Source: Burkholderiaceae bacterium (GTDB lineage Bacteria > Pseudomonadota > Gammaproteobacteria > Burkholderiales > Burkholderiaceae_C). Taken from it: DNA of 64,000 bases. The notes beneath the pieces were generated by a model. That model saw only the letters and a list, made by a program, of their open reading frames with translations. It searched no databases and was not told the DNA's origin. This document shows, piece after piece, positions 1 to 14,800 of the stretch. Every line of letters starts with the position of its first letter. Positions within the stretch are counted from its first letter, which is position 1. Where the stretch lies: the NCBI GenBank assembly GCA_017992055.1, contig JAGOPK010000015.1, positions 71,333 to 135,332 of the forward strand. Reading direction: 5' to 3'. The translations under genes were made by a program, and so were the position numbers.

Positions 1-5983
<5,983 letters not shown>

Positions 5984-6155
5984 CCAGATCTCCTGCGCCA
6001 CACAGCGGCGATGCGGGATCCCGAACGGAGGGTACGGCTGGACCGGCCGGGGACTAGACCTGCATGCTAGGACAAAGCGGGGCCATCCCTCCCGGTCTGC
6101 AGGCCGGCAACGCGGGCCGGGCGTGCAAAAACTCCGCGACCGCCCCGGGCCGGGC

Positions 6156-7124
6156 TCATTTGGCGGCCAGCCCCAGGCGCTCGATCAGCGCCCGGTCCTT
6201 GACGAAGGTGTCGCGCGCCCATTGCAGGTAGTCGGGGCCGCTCTTGTACCAGCCGGCCTGGTTCAGCTGGTCCAGCACCTTCTGGTGCTCGGGATCGTCC
6301 ATGGCCTTCTTGAAGGCGTCGTGCAGGGTCTTCACCACCGCCGGGTCCATGCCCTTGGGGCCGACCAGGCCATAGGGCGAGTTGCCGACCACGTTGTAGC
6401 CCAGCTCCCGGGCCGTGGGCACCTGCGGCCAGCGCTTGGTGCGCTGCTCGCCAAAGGTGACCAGCAGGCGCATCTGGCCGCCGTCGACGAACTTGTCCCA
6501 GCCGCTGGCATCGCTGGCGGCCATCACATGGCCGCCCAGCAGGGCCTGCATCTGGTCGGCATTGCCCTTGAACGGGATGTGGTTGAGCTGCACCTTGGCG
6601 GCGTCGGCCAGCTCCTCCAGCAGCAGGTGCGGGCTGGTGCCGCTGCCGGTGGAGCCAAAGTCGATCTTGCCGGGCTGCTTGCGCGCGGCCTCGATGTAGT
6701 CGTTGAAGCTCTTGTACGGCGAGTCGGCGCGCACCACGAAGCCGAAGGTGTAGCCCGACACGCCGAGGATGAAGCTGAAGTCGTTGATCGGGTGCCAGGG
6801 CACCTTCTGCATGTGCGGCAGGCGCAGCATGCCCATCGGGTACTGGGCGATGGTGTAGCCGTCGGGCCGGGCGTTCAGCGCCATCGTTCCCGGGCCGTTG
6901 GTGCCGCCGCCGCCGGGCTGGTTCTGCACGATCACCGGCTGGCCCAGGTGCTTGGCGGCCAGCTCGGCCAGCGCCCGCAGGTGGCGGTCGGTGGAGCCGC
7001 CGGCCGGCCAGGGCACGATCAGCGTCACCGGCCGCGACGGATAGGCCGGCGCCTGGGCCGGGGCCGCCAGCGGGGCCAGCAGGCCGATGGCCAGGGCGGT
7101 GGACAGCAGGTGGCGGCGGTGCAT
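6156..7124 (-). CDS. Bug-type tripartite tricarboxylate transporter substrate-binding protein
   Basis: Periplasmic solute receptor of 322 residues. An N-terminal signal peptide (MHRRHLLSTALAIGLLAPLAAPAQA) is followed by the family pattern YPSRPVTLIVPWPAGGSTD, a VIVQNQPGGGGTNG ligand loop and the family C-terminal half. Bug proteins bind carboxylates or amides, often for a TctAB permease, but no tctA or tctB is nearby. AGGAGA precedes the ATG by seven bases. It is divergent from an IclR-type regulator across about 200 bp, which suggests local control. The ligand cannot be read from the sequence. Confidence 0.9.
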   Translation of the reverse strand: MHRRHLLSTALAIGLLAPLAAPAQAPAYPSRPVTLIVPWPAGGSTDRHLRALAELAAKHLGQPVIVQNQPGGGGTNGPGTMALNARPDGYTIAQYPMGMLRLPHMQKVPWHPINDFSFILGVSGYTFGFVVRADSPYKSFNDYIEAARKQPGKIDFGSTGSGTSPHLLLEELADAAKVQLNHIPFKGNADQMQALLGGHVMAASDASGWDKFVDGGQMRLLVTFGEQRTKRWPQVPTARELGYNVVGNSPYGLVGPKGMDPAVVKTLHDAFKKAMDDPEHQKVLDQLNQAGWYKSGPDYLQWARDTFVKDRALIERLGLAAK

Positions 7125-7326
7125 GGACGGTCTCCTGGATCATGTTGCGCAGCAGCATTCCGCTGCCTGGAACGGATCAGTCTATGCAGGCCACGCCCGG
7201 CTTGACAACGCCATTGAGGGAAAACGACCAGCGCTTTTGTCGCTGCTGCGACAGGTTCCGGCCCGCCGGCCGGCGCACCATTTCTCAGCGCGGAATAACG
7301 GAACAACAAGCGGCGGAGGACGGCAG

Positions 7327-8163
7327 ATGGGACGGCAACGCGACCAGGCGATGGACCATGGCAGCGAGGACGCCAGCAGCGACCGGCGCTTCGTCACCGC
7401 GCTGGCGCGCGGGCTGGAGCTGCTGCGCTGCTTCAAGCCCACCGACCGCTGGCTGCCGCACCAGGAGCTGGCGCGCCGCACCGGCCTGCCCCAGGCCACG
7501 GTGTCGCGGCTGAGCTTCACGCTCACCGCGCTGGGCTATCTGCGCCACCGCGGCCCGCGTGGCGAGTACGCGCTGGCGCCGGGCGTGCTGGCGCTGGGCT
7601 TTTCGATGCTCGGCAACTTCGACGTGGCGCGCATCGCCCGGCCGCACATGCAGGCCCTGGCCGACCTGGCGCAGGCCGCGGTGTCGCTGGGCGTGCGCCG
7701 CGAGCTGGGCATGGTCTATGTGGCGCACTGCCGCAGCAGCGCGCCGCTGACCCTGGGCCTGGACGTGGGCACCCAGCTGCCGCTGGCCACCACGGCCATG
7801 GGCCGGGCGCTGTACGTGGCCCTGCAGCCCGACGAGCAGGCGCGGCTGGATGCGCGCCTGCAGGCCCAGGCCCAGCAGCGTGGCGGCATTCCCTGGGCGG
7901 TGCAGCAGCAGGGCCTGGAGCGCGCCCGCGCCCAGCAGCGGCTGCAGGGCTTCGTCACCAGCGAGGCCGAGTGGGAAAGCGACATCAGCGCCGCCGGCGT
8001 GGCGGTGGACCTGAACGACGGCCGCGAGCCGCTGTCGCTGACCGTGGGCGGCCCGGCGGCGCGGCTGCAGGGCGCCTTTTTGCAGCAGACCGCCGGCCCG
8101 GCCCTGGTGCGCACCGCGGCGGCGATCCGCGATGCCATCCATGCCGGCGGCTGGGCCGACTAG
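7327..8163 (+). CDS. IclR family transcriptional regulator
   Basis: 278-residue DNA-binding regulator. The N-terminal winged helix (about residues 20-80: RFVTALARGLELLRCF, LPQATVSRLSFTLTALGYL) is followed by the IclR effector domain (about 95-270) with LPLATTAMGRALYVAL and the late D-I-S-A-A-G-V-A-V segment. The frame is open further upstream, but the ATG at 7327 has GGAGGA six bases upstream and starts just before the conserved HTH. It diverges from a Bug binding-protein gene and is the natural candidate to control it. The effector is unknown. Confidence 0.92.
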   Translation: MGRQRDQAMDHGSEDASSDRRFVTALARGLELLRCFKPTDRWLPHQELARRTGLPQATVSRLSFTLTALGYLRHRGPRGEYALAPGVLALGFSMLGNFDVARIARPHMQALADLAQAAVSLGVRRELGMVYVAHCRSSAPLTLGLDVGTQLPLATTAMGRALYVALQPDEQARLDARLQAQAQQRGGIPWAVQQQGLERARAQQRLQGFVTSEAEWESDISAAGVAVDLNDGREPLSLTVGGPAARLQGAFLQQTAGPALVRTAAAIRDAIHAGGWAD

Positions 8164-8179
8164 GGCGGATTAGGGCCGA

Positions 8180-8602
8180 TCAGGGCCGGTACAGCTCGAT
8201 CAGCGCCGCCGTGTCCACATAGGGGCGGAAGCGGATGGCCAGGCCGCGGTCCACCGTCCAGTGGTGCAGCTCGGCACTGCTGATGCTGCGGCCGTTGCCG
8301 CGGTGGCGGGCCTCGAACTCGATCTCGGTGACCACCACCTCCTGGTCGGCCAGGAAGCGGCCGACCTCGAAGCGCAGGAACTCCAGCCGCGCCACGCCGG
8401 CAAAGTAGCGCTGCACGGCCTCGTGGCCCACGCCATGGCGCAGCATGGGCACCTGCTCGGCGCCGGGCGCGGCGACGCTGACACCCCAGTCGATCTGCGG
8501 ATGCAGCTGGGCCAGCAGGCCGAGCAGATCGCCGCGGCCGAAGGCGGCGTAGATCGCCCGCACGGTATCGAGCGGCTGGCGCAGGGGGTTGTGCGTGTCC
8601 AT
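8180..8602 (-). CDS. NTF2-like (SnoaL/ketosteroid-isomerase-type) protein
   Basis: Small alpha+beta cone-fold protein of about 140 residues. It has the typical opening LDTVRAIYAAFGRGD and an IDWGV beta region, with F-x-G-V-x-x-L-E-F-L and an HHWTV end strand. The fold binds small hydrophobic molecules and includes isomerases, cyclases and non-enzymatic members; no catalytic activity can be assigned. The start is uncertain because neither the ATG at 8602 nor the one at 8617 has a clear ribosome binding site. It is convergent with the IclR gene and divergent from the alcohol dehydrogenase. Confidence 0.8.
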   Translation of the reverse strand: MDTHNPLRQPLDTVRAIYAAFGRGDLLGLLAQLHPQIDWGVSVAAPGAEQVPMLRHGVGHEAVQRYFAGVARLEFLRFEVGRFLADQEVVVTEIEFEARHRGNGRSISSAELHHWTVDRGLAIRFRPYVDTAALIELYRP

Positions 8603-8808
8603 GGCCGCACCATGCACGGCCGCCGGGCCAGCGTCATCGGCAACAGTCCCGATGGCAGGATCGCGGGCGCCTGGCGGGGGGGTGGGCGCGATGGGCTGCG
8701 GGGTTGATGCCAGTCAACTGCAGCGGCCGGATCTGCCGCTGCAATCGGGGTTTGGGTGGCCGGTGTGCGGCCGCCCTGACCCAGCCGCCAGCCGGCCAGG
8801 AGTTGTCC

Positions 8809-9906
8809 ATGTCCCAGCGCATGAGGGCCGCCGTGTTCGTCGAACCCGGCCGCATCGAACTCACCGACAAGCCCATTCCCGACGTGGGCCCCAACGATGC
8901 GCTGCTGCGCATCACGCTGACCACCATCTGCGGCACCGATGTGCACATCCTGAAGGGCGAGTACCCGGTGGCGCCGGGCCTGACCGTGGGCCACGAGCCG
9001 GTGGGCGTGATCGAGAAGCTGGGCAGCGCGGTGAGCGGCTACCACGAGGGCCAGCGCGTCATCGCCGGCGCCATCTGCCCGAACTTCAACTCCTATGCCG
9101 CGCAAGATGGCGCGCCGTCGCAGGACGGCAGCTACCTGGTGGCCTCGGGCCGCTGCGGCTGCCATGGCTACAAGGCCACGGCCGGCTGGCGCTTCGGCAA
9201 CCTGATCGACGGCACCCAGGCCGAATACGTGCTGGTGCCCGATGCCCAGGCCAATCTGGCGCCCATTCCCGACGGCCTGACCGACGAGCAGGTGCTGATG
9301 TGCCCCGACATCATGTCCACCGGCTTTGCCGGCGCCGAAAACGCCAACATCCGCATCGGCGACACGGTGGCGGTGTTCGCCCAGGGGCCGATCGGCCTGT
9401 GCGCCACCGCCGGCGCCAGGCTGCGCGGGGCCAGCACCCTCATCGCCATCGACGGCAACGACCACCGGCTGGAAATGGCGCGTCGGCTGGGCGCCGACGT
9501 GACGCTGAACTTCCGCAGCCAGGACGTGGTGGCCGAGGTGATGAAGCTCACCGGCGGCCGCGGCGTCGACGCCTCCATCGAGGCGCTGGGCCTGCAAAGC
9601 ACCTTCGAGCAGGCGCTGCGTGTGCTCAAGCCCGGCGGCACGCTGTCCAGCCTGGGCGTCTACAGCAGCGACCTGAAGATCCCGCTGGATGCCTTTGCCG
9701 CCGGCCTGGGCGACCACCGCATCCACACCGCGCTGTGCCCCGGCGGCAAGGAGCGCATGCGCCGGCTGATGAACGTGCTGGCCAGCAGCCGGCTGGACCT
9801 GCGTCCGCTGGTGACGCACCACTACGCGCTGGACGACATCGTCAGCGCCTACGAGCTGTTTGCCCACCAGCGCGACGGCGTGCTGAAGGTGGCGATCCGG
9901 CCTTGA
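8809..9906 (+). CDS. Zinc-dependent alcohol dehydrogenase family protein
   Basis: Medium-chain dehydrogenase/reductase of 365 residues. The GroES-like domain has the catalytic zinc motif TTICGTDVHILKG and GHEPVGVIEKLGSAV, and the Rossmann domain has VAVFAQGPIGLCATAGARLRGA. The usual four-cysteine structural zinc lobe is replaced by a segment with only three spaced cysteines (ICPNFNSYAA, GRCGCHG), as in isopropanol-dehydrogenase-like members. The ATG at 8809 follows AGGAG by about six bases; the longer upstream frame lacks a recognisable start. It probably oxidises or reduces a small secondary alcohol or aldehyde; the substrate is unknown. Confidence 0.88.
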   Translation: MSQRMRAAVFVEPGRIELTDKPIPDVGPNDALLRITLTTICGTDVHILKGEYPVAPGLTVGHEPVGVIEKLGSAVSGYHEGQRVIAGAICPNFNSYAAQDGAPSQDGSYLVASGRCGCHGYKATAGWRFGNLIDGTQAEYVLVPDAQANLAPIPDGLTDEQVLMCPDIMSTGFAGAENANIRIGDTVAVFAQGPIGLCATAGARLRGASTLIAIDGNDHRLEMARRLGADVTLNFRSQDVVAEVMKLTGGRGVDASIEALGLQSTFEQALRVLKPGGTLSSLGVYSSDLKIPLDAFAAGLGDHRIHTALCPGGKERMRRLMNVLASSRLDLRPLVTHHYALDDIVSAYELFAHQRDGVLKVAIRP

Positions 9907-9910
9907 GGGC

Positions 9911-10684
9911 TCAGAGCGCCGCCGCCTGGGCCGGCAGCGCATCCAGCGCCAGCTCGAACACCGGCCCGCCGTCGTCCACCGTGATGTGGTGGCTGTAGCG
10001 AAAGCCCGCCTGCCACAGCAGTTCCAGCAGCACGCGCGCGCCCGGCGCCACCTGGGCGATGGCGGCCTGGGCCGGCGCCGGCAGAAAGGCGGTGTAGACC
10101 GGCTGGCGCGGCAGCAGGGCCGCCACATGGCTGCGCCAGGCCGGGCCGAAGCGCTCGGCCGCGGCCCGCGTATCGCCGCTGTAGAAGTGCCGGCCCAGGC
10201 CCTGCCAGAACGGGCTGGCGCCGTCGCCATCGCGCAGCCCGGGCAGCTCGACGATCAGCGTGGCCGCATGCTCGTCGCGCCGGGCCTGGATGCGCGCCAG
10301 CGCCGCCGCCAGCAGGGCCTGCAGGGCCGCGGCCTGCTCGGGCAGCGGCAGGGCCGGGTCCCAGGCGATGTCGGCCAGCTCGCTGGCGCCGCTGTGGTCG
10401 TGGCCCAGTTGCAGCCGCGTCAGCCGGTGGAACAGCGCCAGCGCCGGCGCCGCATGCACCACGCAGCCCACGTGATACCAGGGCCGCGGCAGCTGCAGGC
10501 CGATGCGCTGGCGCAGGCGCAGCGCGGCGCACAGGCCGGCATCGTCGCCCGGGCCCTGCACGCCCAGCCAGGCCTCGGGGTCGCCGGGCTGCGGCAGCTC
10601 GCGGGCCGCGCCGGGCGTCAGCCAGGGCAGCACGCGGTCCAGGTCGGCGGCGCGCAGCTCGCGCACGGTGTGGGGCGCGGTCAT
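9911..10684 (-). CDS. aruG: Arginine N-succinyltransferase subunit beta-like (short form)
   Basis: Homologue of AstA/AruG, which transfers succinate from succinyl-CoA to arginine or ornithine in the first step of the AST pathway. It has 257 residues, against roughly 340 for usual AstA. Conserved family blocks are visible: SPFWQGLGRHFYSGD, HVAALLPRQPVYTAFLP, LLELLWQAGFRYSHHI and DDGGPVFE. The C-terminal part of the family is missing and the N-terminal GNAT part is divergent. Its ATG overlaps the stop of the upstream alpha-like subunit by four bases, so the two are probably made as a heteromer. The assignment to beta rather than another paralogue is by gene order. Confidence 0.72.
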   Translation of the reverse strand: MTAPHTVRELRAADLDRVLPWLTPGAARELPQPGDPEAWLGVQGPGDDAGLCAALRLRQRIGLQLPRPWYHVGCVVHAAPALALFHRLTRLQLGHDHSGASELADIAWDPALPLPEQAAALQALLAAALARIQARRDEHAATLIVELPGLRDGDGASPFWQGLGRHFYSGDTRAAAERFGPAWRSHVAALLPRQPVYTAFLPAPAQAAIAQVAPGARVLLELLWQAGFRYSHHITVDDGGPVFELALDALPAQAAAL

Positions 10685-11760
10685 GGCCTTGCTCCATCCA
10701 GCAGCGCGCACCAGGCGCGGCCATCGGCAAAGGCCGGGCGGTCGGCGGCGGCCAGGGACAGGGCCGGCGAGCCGGCACCCGCGGCCGGCGCCGCGGCCAG
10801 CAGGGCCACGAAGCCGTCGCCGCCGCCGTTGTCCACCAGGGCCAGGCCGGATGGGCTGCGGGCCGGCGGCGCGCCGTCGGCGGCCAGTGCCACCGGGCGG
10901 CGCCGACGCACCGTCTTCAGCGCCGCGACGCGGCCTTCGGCGGTGGGCCCGCCATCGAACAGGTTGAGGTGGCTGTCGCCGTCCAGGCCCTCGTCGAGCA
11001 GGATGGAAAACGGCAGCTCGCCCACCGGATGCAGCTGGCCCAGCGCCCACTGCGCCTCGTCGGGCAGCAGCGGCACATAGATCGGGCTCTGCGGCATCAG
11101 CTCGGCGATCCAGGCCTTGGGATGGTGGCCGCCGCTGCTGCGCTCGGCCTCCGGATAGGCCATGCCGAAGAAGCGCTGGCCCACCGCCTCCCAGAACGGG
11201 CAGCGGCCGCTGTCGTCGGCCAGGCCCGGGTTCTCGGCGGCGATGCGCTCCGAGAAGCGCTCGGGATGGGCGGCGATGAAGGCCAGGCGGCCGCGCGACA
11301 GCAGCTGCGGCGCGGCGCTGTCGGCCAGCGCAGCATCGATGTGAAAGCCGGTGAGCAGGGTGGCGCCGGTCAGCTCATGGCACAGGTGCAGGGTGTGGAT
11401 GCGGTTGCGCGCGCCCAGCTCGGCGCTGGCCTGCACGATGAACTCGTTGCGGTAGCTGTAGAAGCGGTCGTTGAAGCCGGCCGCCGCGGTGATGCCGGCG
11501 GTGCCGACCAGGGCGCCGCCCCGCGCCTGGTCCTGCAGCACGAACAAATAGACCTCCTCGCCGCTGGCATCGTCGCCGCTGGCCATGGCGGCAAAGGCGG
11601 CGCAGCTGCGCGCCAGGGCCTGGGCCAGCAGGGCGCGGTCCTCGGGCAGCGAGGTGATGCCGATGGCGCTGGCCTGGGCCAGCGCGTCCAGCGCATCCAG
11701 GTCGGTCTCGCGCGCCGGGCGCAGGCGCCAGCGGCTGCTGCCGTCGTGCAGAAAGGTCAT
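10681..11760 (-). CDS. aruF: Arginine/ornithine N-succinyltransferase subunit alpha-like
   Basis: 359-residue AstA-family acyltransferase for the arginine succinyltransferase pathway. Recognisable blocks are GITSLPEDRALL, YLFVLQD, GTAGITAAAGFNDRFYSYRN, LHLCHELTGATLL, FWEAVGQRFFGMAYPEAE, WIAELMPQSPIYVPLLPDEAQ and LFDGGPTAEGRVAALKTV. AGGAG lies six to seven bases before the ATG, which overlaps the stop of the AraC-type regulator. The downstream neighbour is the beta-like subunit. Placement after aotJQMOP-argR matches the Pseudomonas aru region, but aruC, D, B and E are not in this window. Confidence 0.85.
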   Translation of the reverse strand: MTFLHDGSSRWRLRPARETDLDALDALAQASAIGITSLPEDRALLAQALARSCAAFAAMASGDDASGEEVYLFVLQDQARGGALVGTAGITAAAGFNDRFYSYRNEFIVQASAELGARNRIHTLHLCHELTGATLLTGFHIDAALADSAAPQLLSRGRLAFIAAHPERFSERIAAENPGLADDSGRCPFWEAVGQRFFGMAYPEAERSSGGHHPKAWIAELMPQSPIYVPLLPDEAQWALGQLHPVGELPFSILLDEGLDGDSHLNLFDGGPTAEGRVAALKTVRRRRPVALAADGAPPARSPSGLALVDNGGGDGFVALLAAAPAAGAGSPALSLAAADRPAFADGRAWCALLDGARP

Positions 11761-12839
11761 GGGCTCTCCTGCGGATCGGGGCATGGATCGGTGGCCGCCT
11801 CGGCGGCCTCGCCGCTGCGCCAGGCGGCGGCGCGTGGGCTGCGCTCCTCGCGCGGCGTGCGGCCGAAGTGCGCGCGGTAGGCATTGCTGAAGTGCGGGCC
11901 CGAGGCGAAGCCGCAGCCGAGCGCGATCTGCAGCACCGACTGCGGCGTCTGGCGCAGCAGGCGCTGGGCGCGCGCCAGGCGCAGCGCGATGTACCAGCGC
12001 GAGGGCAGCGCATCGAGGTGCTGCTTGAACAAGCGTTCGAGCTGGCGCCGCGACACGCCGACCAGGCGCGCGATCTCCTCGGTGGGCAGGGGCTCGGCCA
12101 GGTTGGCCTCCATCAGCGCCACGGCCTCGGCCAGCTTGGCCGAGCCGCCGCCCTGCTGGGCCACCAGGCGCGCGCCCAGCGGCACGCTCTGGCGCTCGTC
12201 GGCGGCCGGCACATGGGCCAGGCCCAGCTGGGCCGCCAGCTCCTGGGCCAGGCGCTCGCCGTGGCGCCGGCCCAGCCAGGCCACGAACAGGTCGCGTCCG
12301 GCCTGGTGGCCGGCGGCGGTGAGGCGCTGGCGGTCGATCTCCCACTGGCGCTGCGACACCAGCACCTCGGGATGGCGCTCGGCCAGCGGGCCGATCTGCG
12401 GCCAGTGCACGGTGGCGCGGTGGCCACGCAGCAGGCCGGCCTCGGCCAGCCAGGCGGCGCCGCCGCCCACGCCGGCCAGCACATGGCCGGCGGCGGCGGC
12501 GCGCCGCAGCAGGGCCAGCAGGGCCGCGGCCGGGGCCTGCAGCGCGCCGGGCGGCGGCGCGCCCTCGGCCACCACCACCCACAGCGCGGCGGCACCGCCG
12601 GCATCGCCGACATCGGCCAGCACGGCCTGCAGCGGCTGGGCCTGCACCACCACGCCGCCGGCCGCGGCCACCGGGCCCGGCCCTTCGGCGGCCACCAGCT
12701 GCAGCGCATAGGCCGGCGCCGCGCCGGGCAGGGCCAGCAGCGCATTGGCGGCCTGCAAGGCCTCGACCACGCCGGCCAGGGCCGACAGCGCAAAGCCGGG
12801 CAGCAGCAGCAGCGCGCAGCGCTGCGGCGGCTGGGTCAC
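11757..12839 (-). CDS. argR: GlxA/ArgR-type AraC family transcriptional regulator
   Basis: 360-residue regulator with an N-terminal DJ-1/PfpI (class I glutamine-amidotransferase-like) sensing domain (about 5-190) and a C-terminal AraC double-HTH domain (LVGVSRRQLERLFKQHLDALPSRW and IALGCGFASGPHFSNAYRAHFGRTPRE). This architecture is that of Pseudomonas ArgR, which activates arginine uptake and succinylation genes in response to arginine. The start is read as GTG at 12839, overlapping the TGA of the ABC ATPase gene; its end overlaps aruF. Its position inside the aot-aru cluster supports the arginine assignment, though the inducer is inferred. Confidence 0.85.
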   Translation of the reverse strand: MTQPPQRCALLLLPGFALSALAGVVEALQAANALLALPGAAPAYALQLVAAEGPGPVAAAGGVVVQAQPLQAVLADVGDAGGAAALWVVVAEGAPPPGALQAPAAALLALLRRAAAAGHVLAGVGGGAAWLAEAGLLRGHRATVHWPQIGPLAERHPEVLVSQRQWEIDRQRLTAAGHQAGRDLFVAWLGRRHGERLAQELAAQLGLAHVPAADERQSVPLGARLVAQQGGGSAKLAEAVALMEANLAEPLPTEEIARLVGVSRRQLERLFKQHLDALPSRWYIALRLARAQRLLRQTPQSVLQIALGCGFASGPHFSNAYRAHFGRTPREERSPRAAAWRSGEAAEAATDPCPDPQESP

Positions 12840-13612
12840 TTCAATCCGCCCGACAGGAACTGGCGCAGCCGCTCGCTGCGCGGCGCGGCCAGCACCTCGC
12901 GCGGCACGCCCTGCTCCTCGACGCGGCCCTGGTGCAGGAACAGCAGCTGGCTGGCCACCTCGCGCGCAAAGCCCATCTCGTGCGTGACCACCAGCATGGT
13001 GCGGCCCTCGGCGGCCAGCTCGCGCATCACCGCCAGCACCTCGCCCACCAGCTCGGGGTCCAGCGCCGAGGTCGGCTCGTCGAACAGCATCACCTCGGGG
13101 TCCATGGCCAGCGCGCGGGCAATGGCCACGCGCTGCTGCTCGCCGCCCGACAGCTGGGCCGGGTGCACGTCGCGGCGGTGCATCAGGCCGACACGGGCCA
13201 GCAGCGCATCGGCGCGGGCCACGGCCTCGTCGCGCGAGCGGCCCAGCACATGGATGGGCGCCTCGGTGATGTTCTGCAGCACGGTGCGGTGGCTCCACAG
13301 GTTGAAGCCCTGGAACACCATCGACAGCCGCGTGCGCCAGCGGCGCAGCTGGGCAGCGTCGGCGGCGGTGAGGCTGCCGTCGCGGTCGGGCTTCAGCGCC
13401 AGCGTCTCGTCGCCCAGGCGCAGCGTGCCGGCATGGGGCTGCTCCAGCAGGTTCAGGCAGCGCAGAAAGGTGCTCTTGCCCGAGCCGCTGGAGCCGATGA
13501 TGGCCACCACGTCGCCGGGGCGCGCGGTCAGCGACACGCCACGCAGCACCTCGCGCTGGCCGAAGCGCTTGTGCAGCTCGCTGACTTGGAGGACTTGTCC
13601 ACTCATGGTCAT
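12836..13612 (-). CDS. aotP: Basic amino acid ABC transporter ATPase
   Basis: Cytoplasmic ATP-binding subunit of about 258 residues of a polar-amino-acid importer (HisP/ArtP/AotP class). It has Walker A GSSGSGKST, Q-loop MVFQGFNLWSHRTV, signature LSGGEQQRVAIARAL, Walker B MLFDEPTSALDP and the H-loop THEMGFAREVA. FNLWSH and the early HKRFGQREVLRGVSL are typical of histidine/arginine/ornithine systems. The start is taken as the ATG at 13612; a second ATG two codons later is equally possible. It lies between the aotO-like gene (34-bp gap) and the argR-like gene (overlap). Confidence 0.92.
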   Translation of the reverse strand: MTMSGQVLQVSELHKRFGQREVLRGVSLTARPGDVVAIIGSSGSGKSTFLRCLNLLEQPHAGTLRLGDETLALKPDRDGSLTAADAAQLRRWRTRLSMVFQGFNLWSHRTVLQNITEAPIHVLGRSRDEAVARADALLARVGLMHRRDVHPAQLSGGEQQRVAIARALAMDPEVMLFDEPTSALDPELVGEVLAVMRELAAEGRTMLVVTHEMGFAREVASQLLFLHQGRVEEQGVPREVLAAPRSERLRQFLSGGLK

Positions 13613-13646
13613 GGCTGCGGATCGTCGCATGCCGGGACGGCGACGA

Positions 13647-14777
13647 TCACGGAGACAGCAGGGCGCCGTCGCGCCGCGCCTCGTGGCCGGCGACCTTGCC
13701 GATGGACATGCCGGCGGTGGCAAAGCGCCGGTTCTCGCGGGCGAAGAACAGGCCGTCGACCGGTGCGGTGATGGGTGTGAGCGCGCCGGTGAACGGGTCG
13801 ATCAGGTCGGCGATCGTGTCGCCGGCCTTCACCCGTTCGCCCGGCGCACGCACGAAAACAACCATGCCGCCCTGGGGCACGTGCAGCGGCATCGAGCCGG
13901 CCAGCGGCAGGCCGTCGCAGTCCAGCGGCGGCAGCGGTGGCGGCGGCTCGGCGGCCGGCGCGGCCACGCCACGCTCGACCAGGAAGCGTTCGATGGCCAG
14001 CGCATCGCCGGCGGCCAGGCCATGGTCCACGTCGGCCTCGCCGCGCAGCTCGATGGTCACCGCCAGGCAGGCCTGGGGCAGCGGCGTGGCCTGCAGGTCC
14101 AGCCGCGCCGCCAGCCGCGCCCAGGGCATGGAGCAGGCTTCGTCGAAGGGATCGCCGCCCGACTGCTCGGCCAGCAGGGCCAGGCGCGCGCCCATGGCCT
14201 GGGCCAGCGGCTGGAGGCCGGGCCAGCAGGCCGGCGTGGTGTAGAAGTGCAGCAGACCCTCGCCGTCGCAGTGCAGGTCCAGCACCAGGTCGGCGTCGAT
14301 GGCCAGGCCGTAGAGGGTGTGGCGCAGGCTGTCCAGCGTGCCGGCCACCGGCAGCGCGGCCACCGCCTGGCGCAGCGCGGCGCGCACCAGGGCCACATTG
14401 GCCGCGGCATCGGCGCCCAGGCGGCCGGCCACGGCGGCCTGCACCGCATCGCTCAGATCCAGATAACCGCGGTTGAAGTTCTCGCCGCTGCCCTGGTGGA
14501 AGCGGCCCAGGTGGCTGCGCAGCAGCCACTGGCCCAGGCCGGGCGGATTGGCCGCCGGCACCAGCACCACCTCGCCGCGCAGCCGGCCGCCGGCCTCCAG
14601 CGCCGCCAGGCGGCCACGCAGGTGGTGGGCCACCAGCATGCCCGGCACCTCGTCGGCATGCAGCGAGCCCTGGATGTAGACCTTGCCGCCGGGGCCGGGG
14701 GCGCCGAAGTGCAGGCTGGTCAGCGTGTGGACGGTGCCGGGCGTGCTGGCGGCGAGGGAATGGTGGACGGTGCGCAT
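13647..14777 (-). CDS. aotO: Succinylglutamate desuccinylase/aspartoacylase family protein (AotO-like)
   Basis: 376-residue zinc carboxypeptidase-like deacylase. The zinc-site pattern of the family is present: GSLHADEVPGM (His and Glu ligands), ANPPGLGQWLLRS, GENFNRGYLDLS and DLHCDGEGLLHFYT, plus a late IELRGEADV. The C-terminal third (about residues 290-376) looks like a lipoyl/barrel-type appendage: GGMVVFVRAPGERVKAGDTIADLIDP. In Pseudomonas the aotO gene sits at this same place in aotJQMOP, and its biochemical role is unclear. It could remove an N-acyl group from an imported amino acid. Confidence 0.85.
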   Translation of the reverse strand: MRTVHHSLAASTPGTVHTLTSLHFGAPGPGGKVYIQGSLHADEVPGMLVAHHLRGRLAALEAGGRLRGEVVLVPAANPPGLGQWLLRSHLGRFHQGSGENFNRGYLDLSDAVQAAVAGRLGADAAANVALVRAALRQAVAALPVAGTLDSLRHTLYGLAIDADLVLDLHCDGEGLLHFYTTPACWPGLQPLAQAMGARLALLAEQSGGDPFDEACSMPWARLAARLDLQATPLPQACLAVTIELRGEADVDHGLAAGDALAIERFLVERGVAAPAAEPPPPLPPLDCDGLPLAGSMPLHVPQGGMVVFVRAPGERVKAGDTIADLIDPFTGALTPITAPVDGLFFARENRRFATAGMSIGKVAGHEARRDGALLSP

Positions 14778-14800
14778 GCAGGACGGGAAACGAGAAAGGC

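Noticed and set aside
7158-7172. TTCC-N7-GGAA dyad as an IclR operator
   Set aside because: The arms are only four bases and the orientation is opposite to the known TGGAA...TTCCA type; too weak to list.
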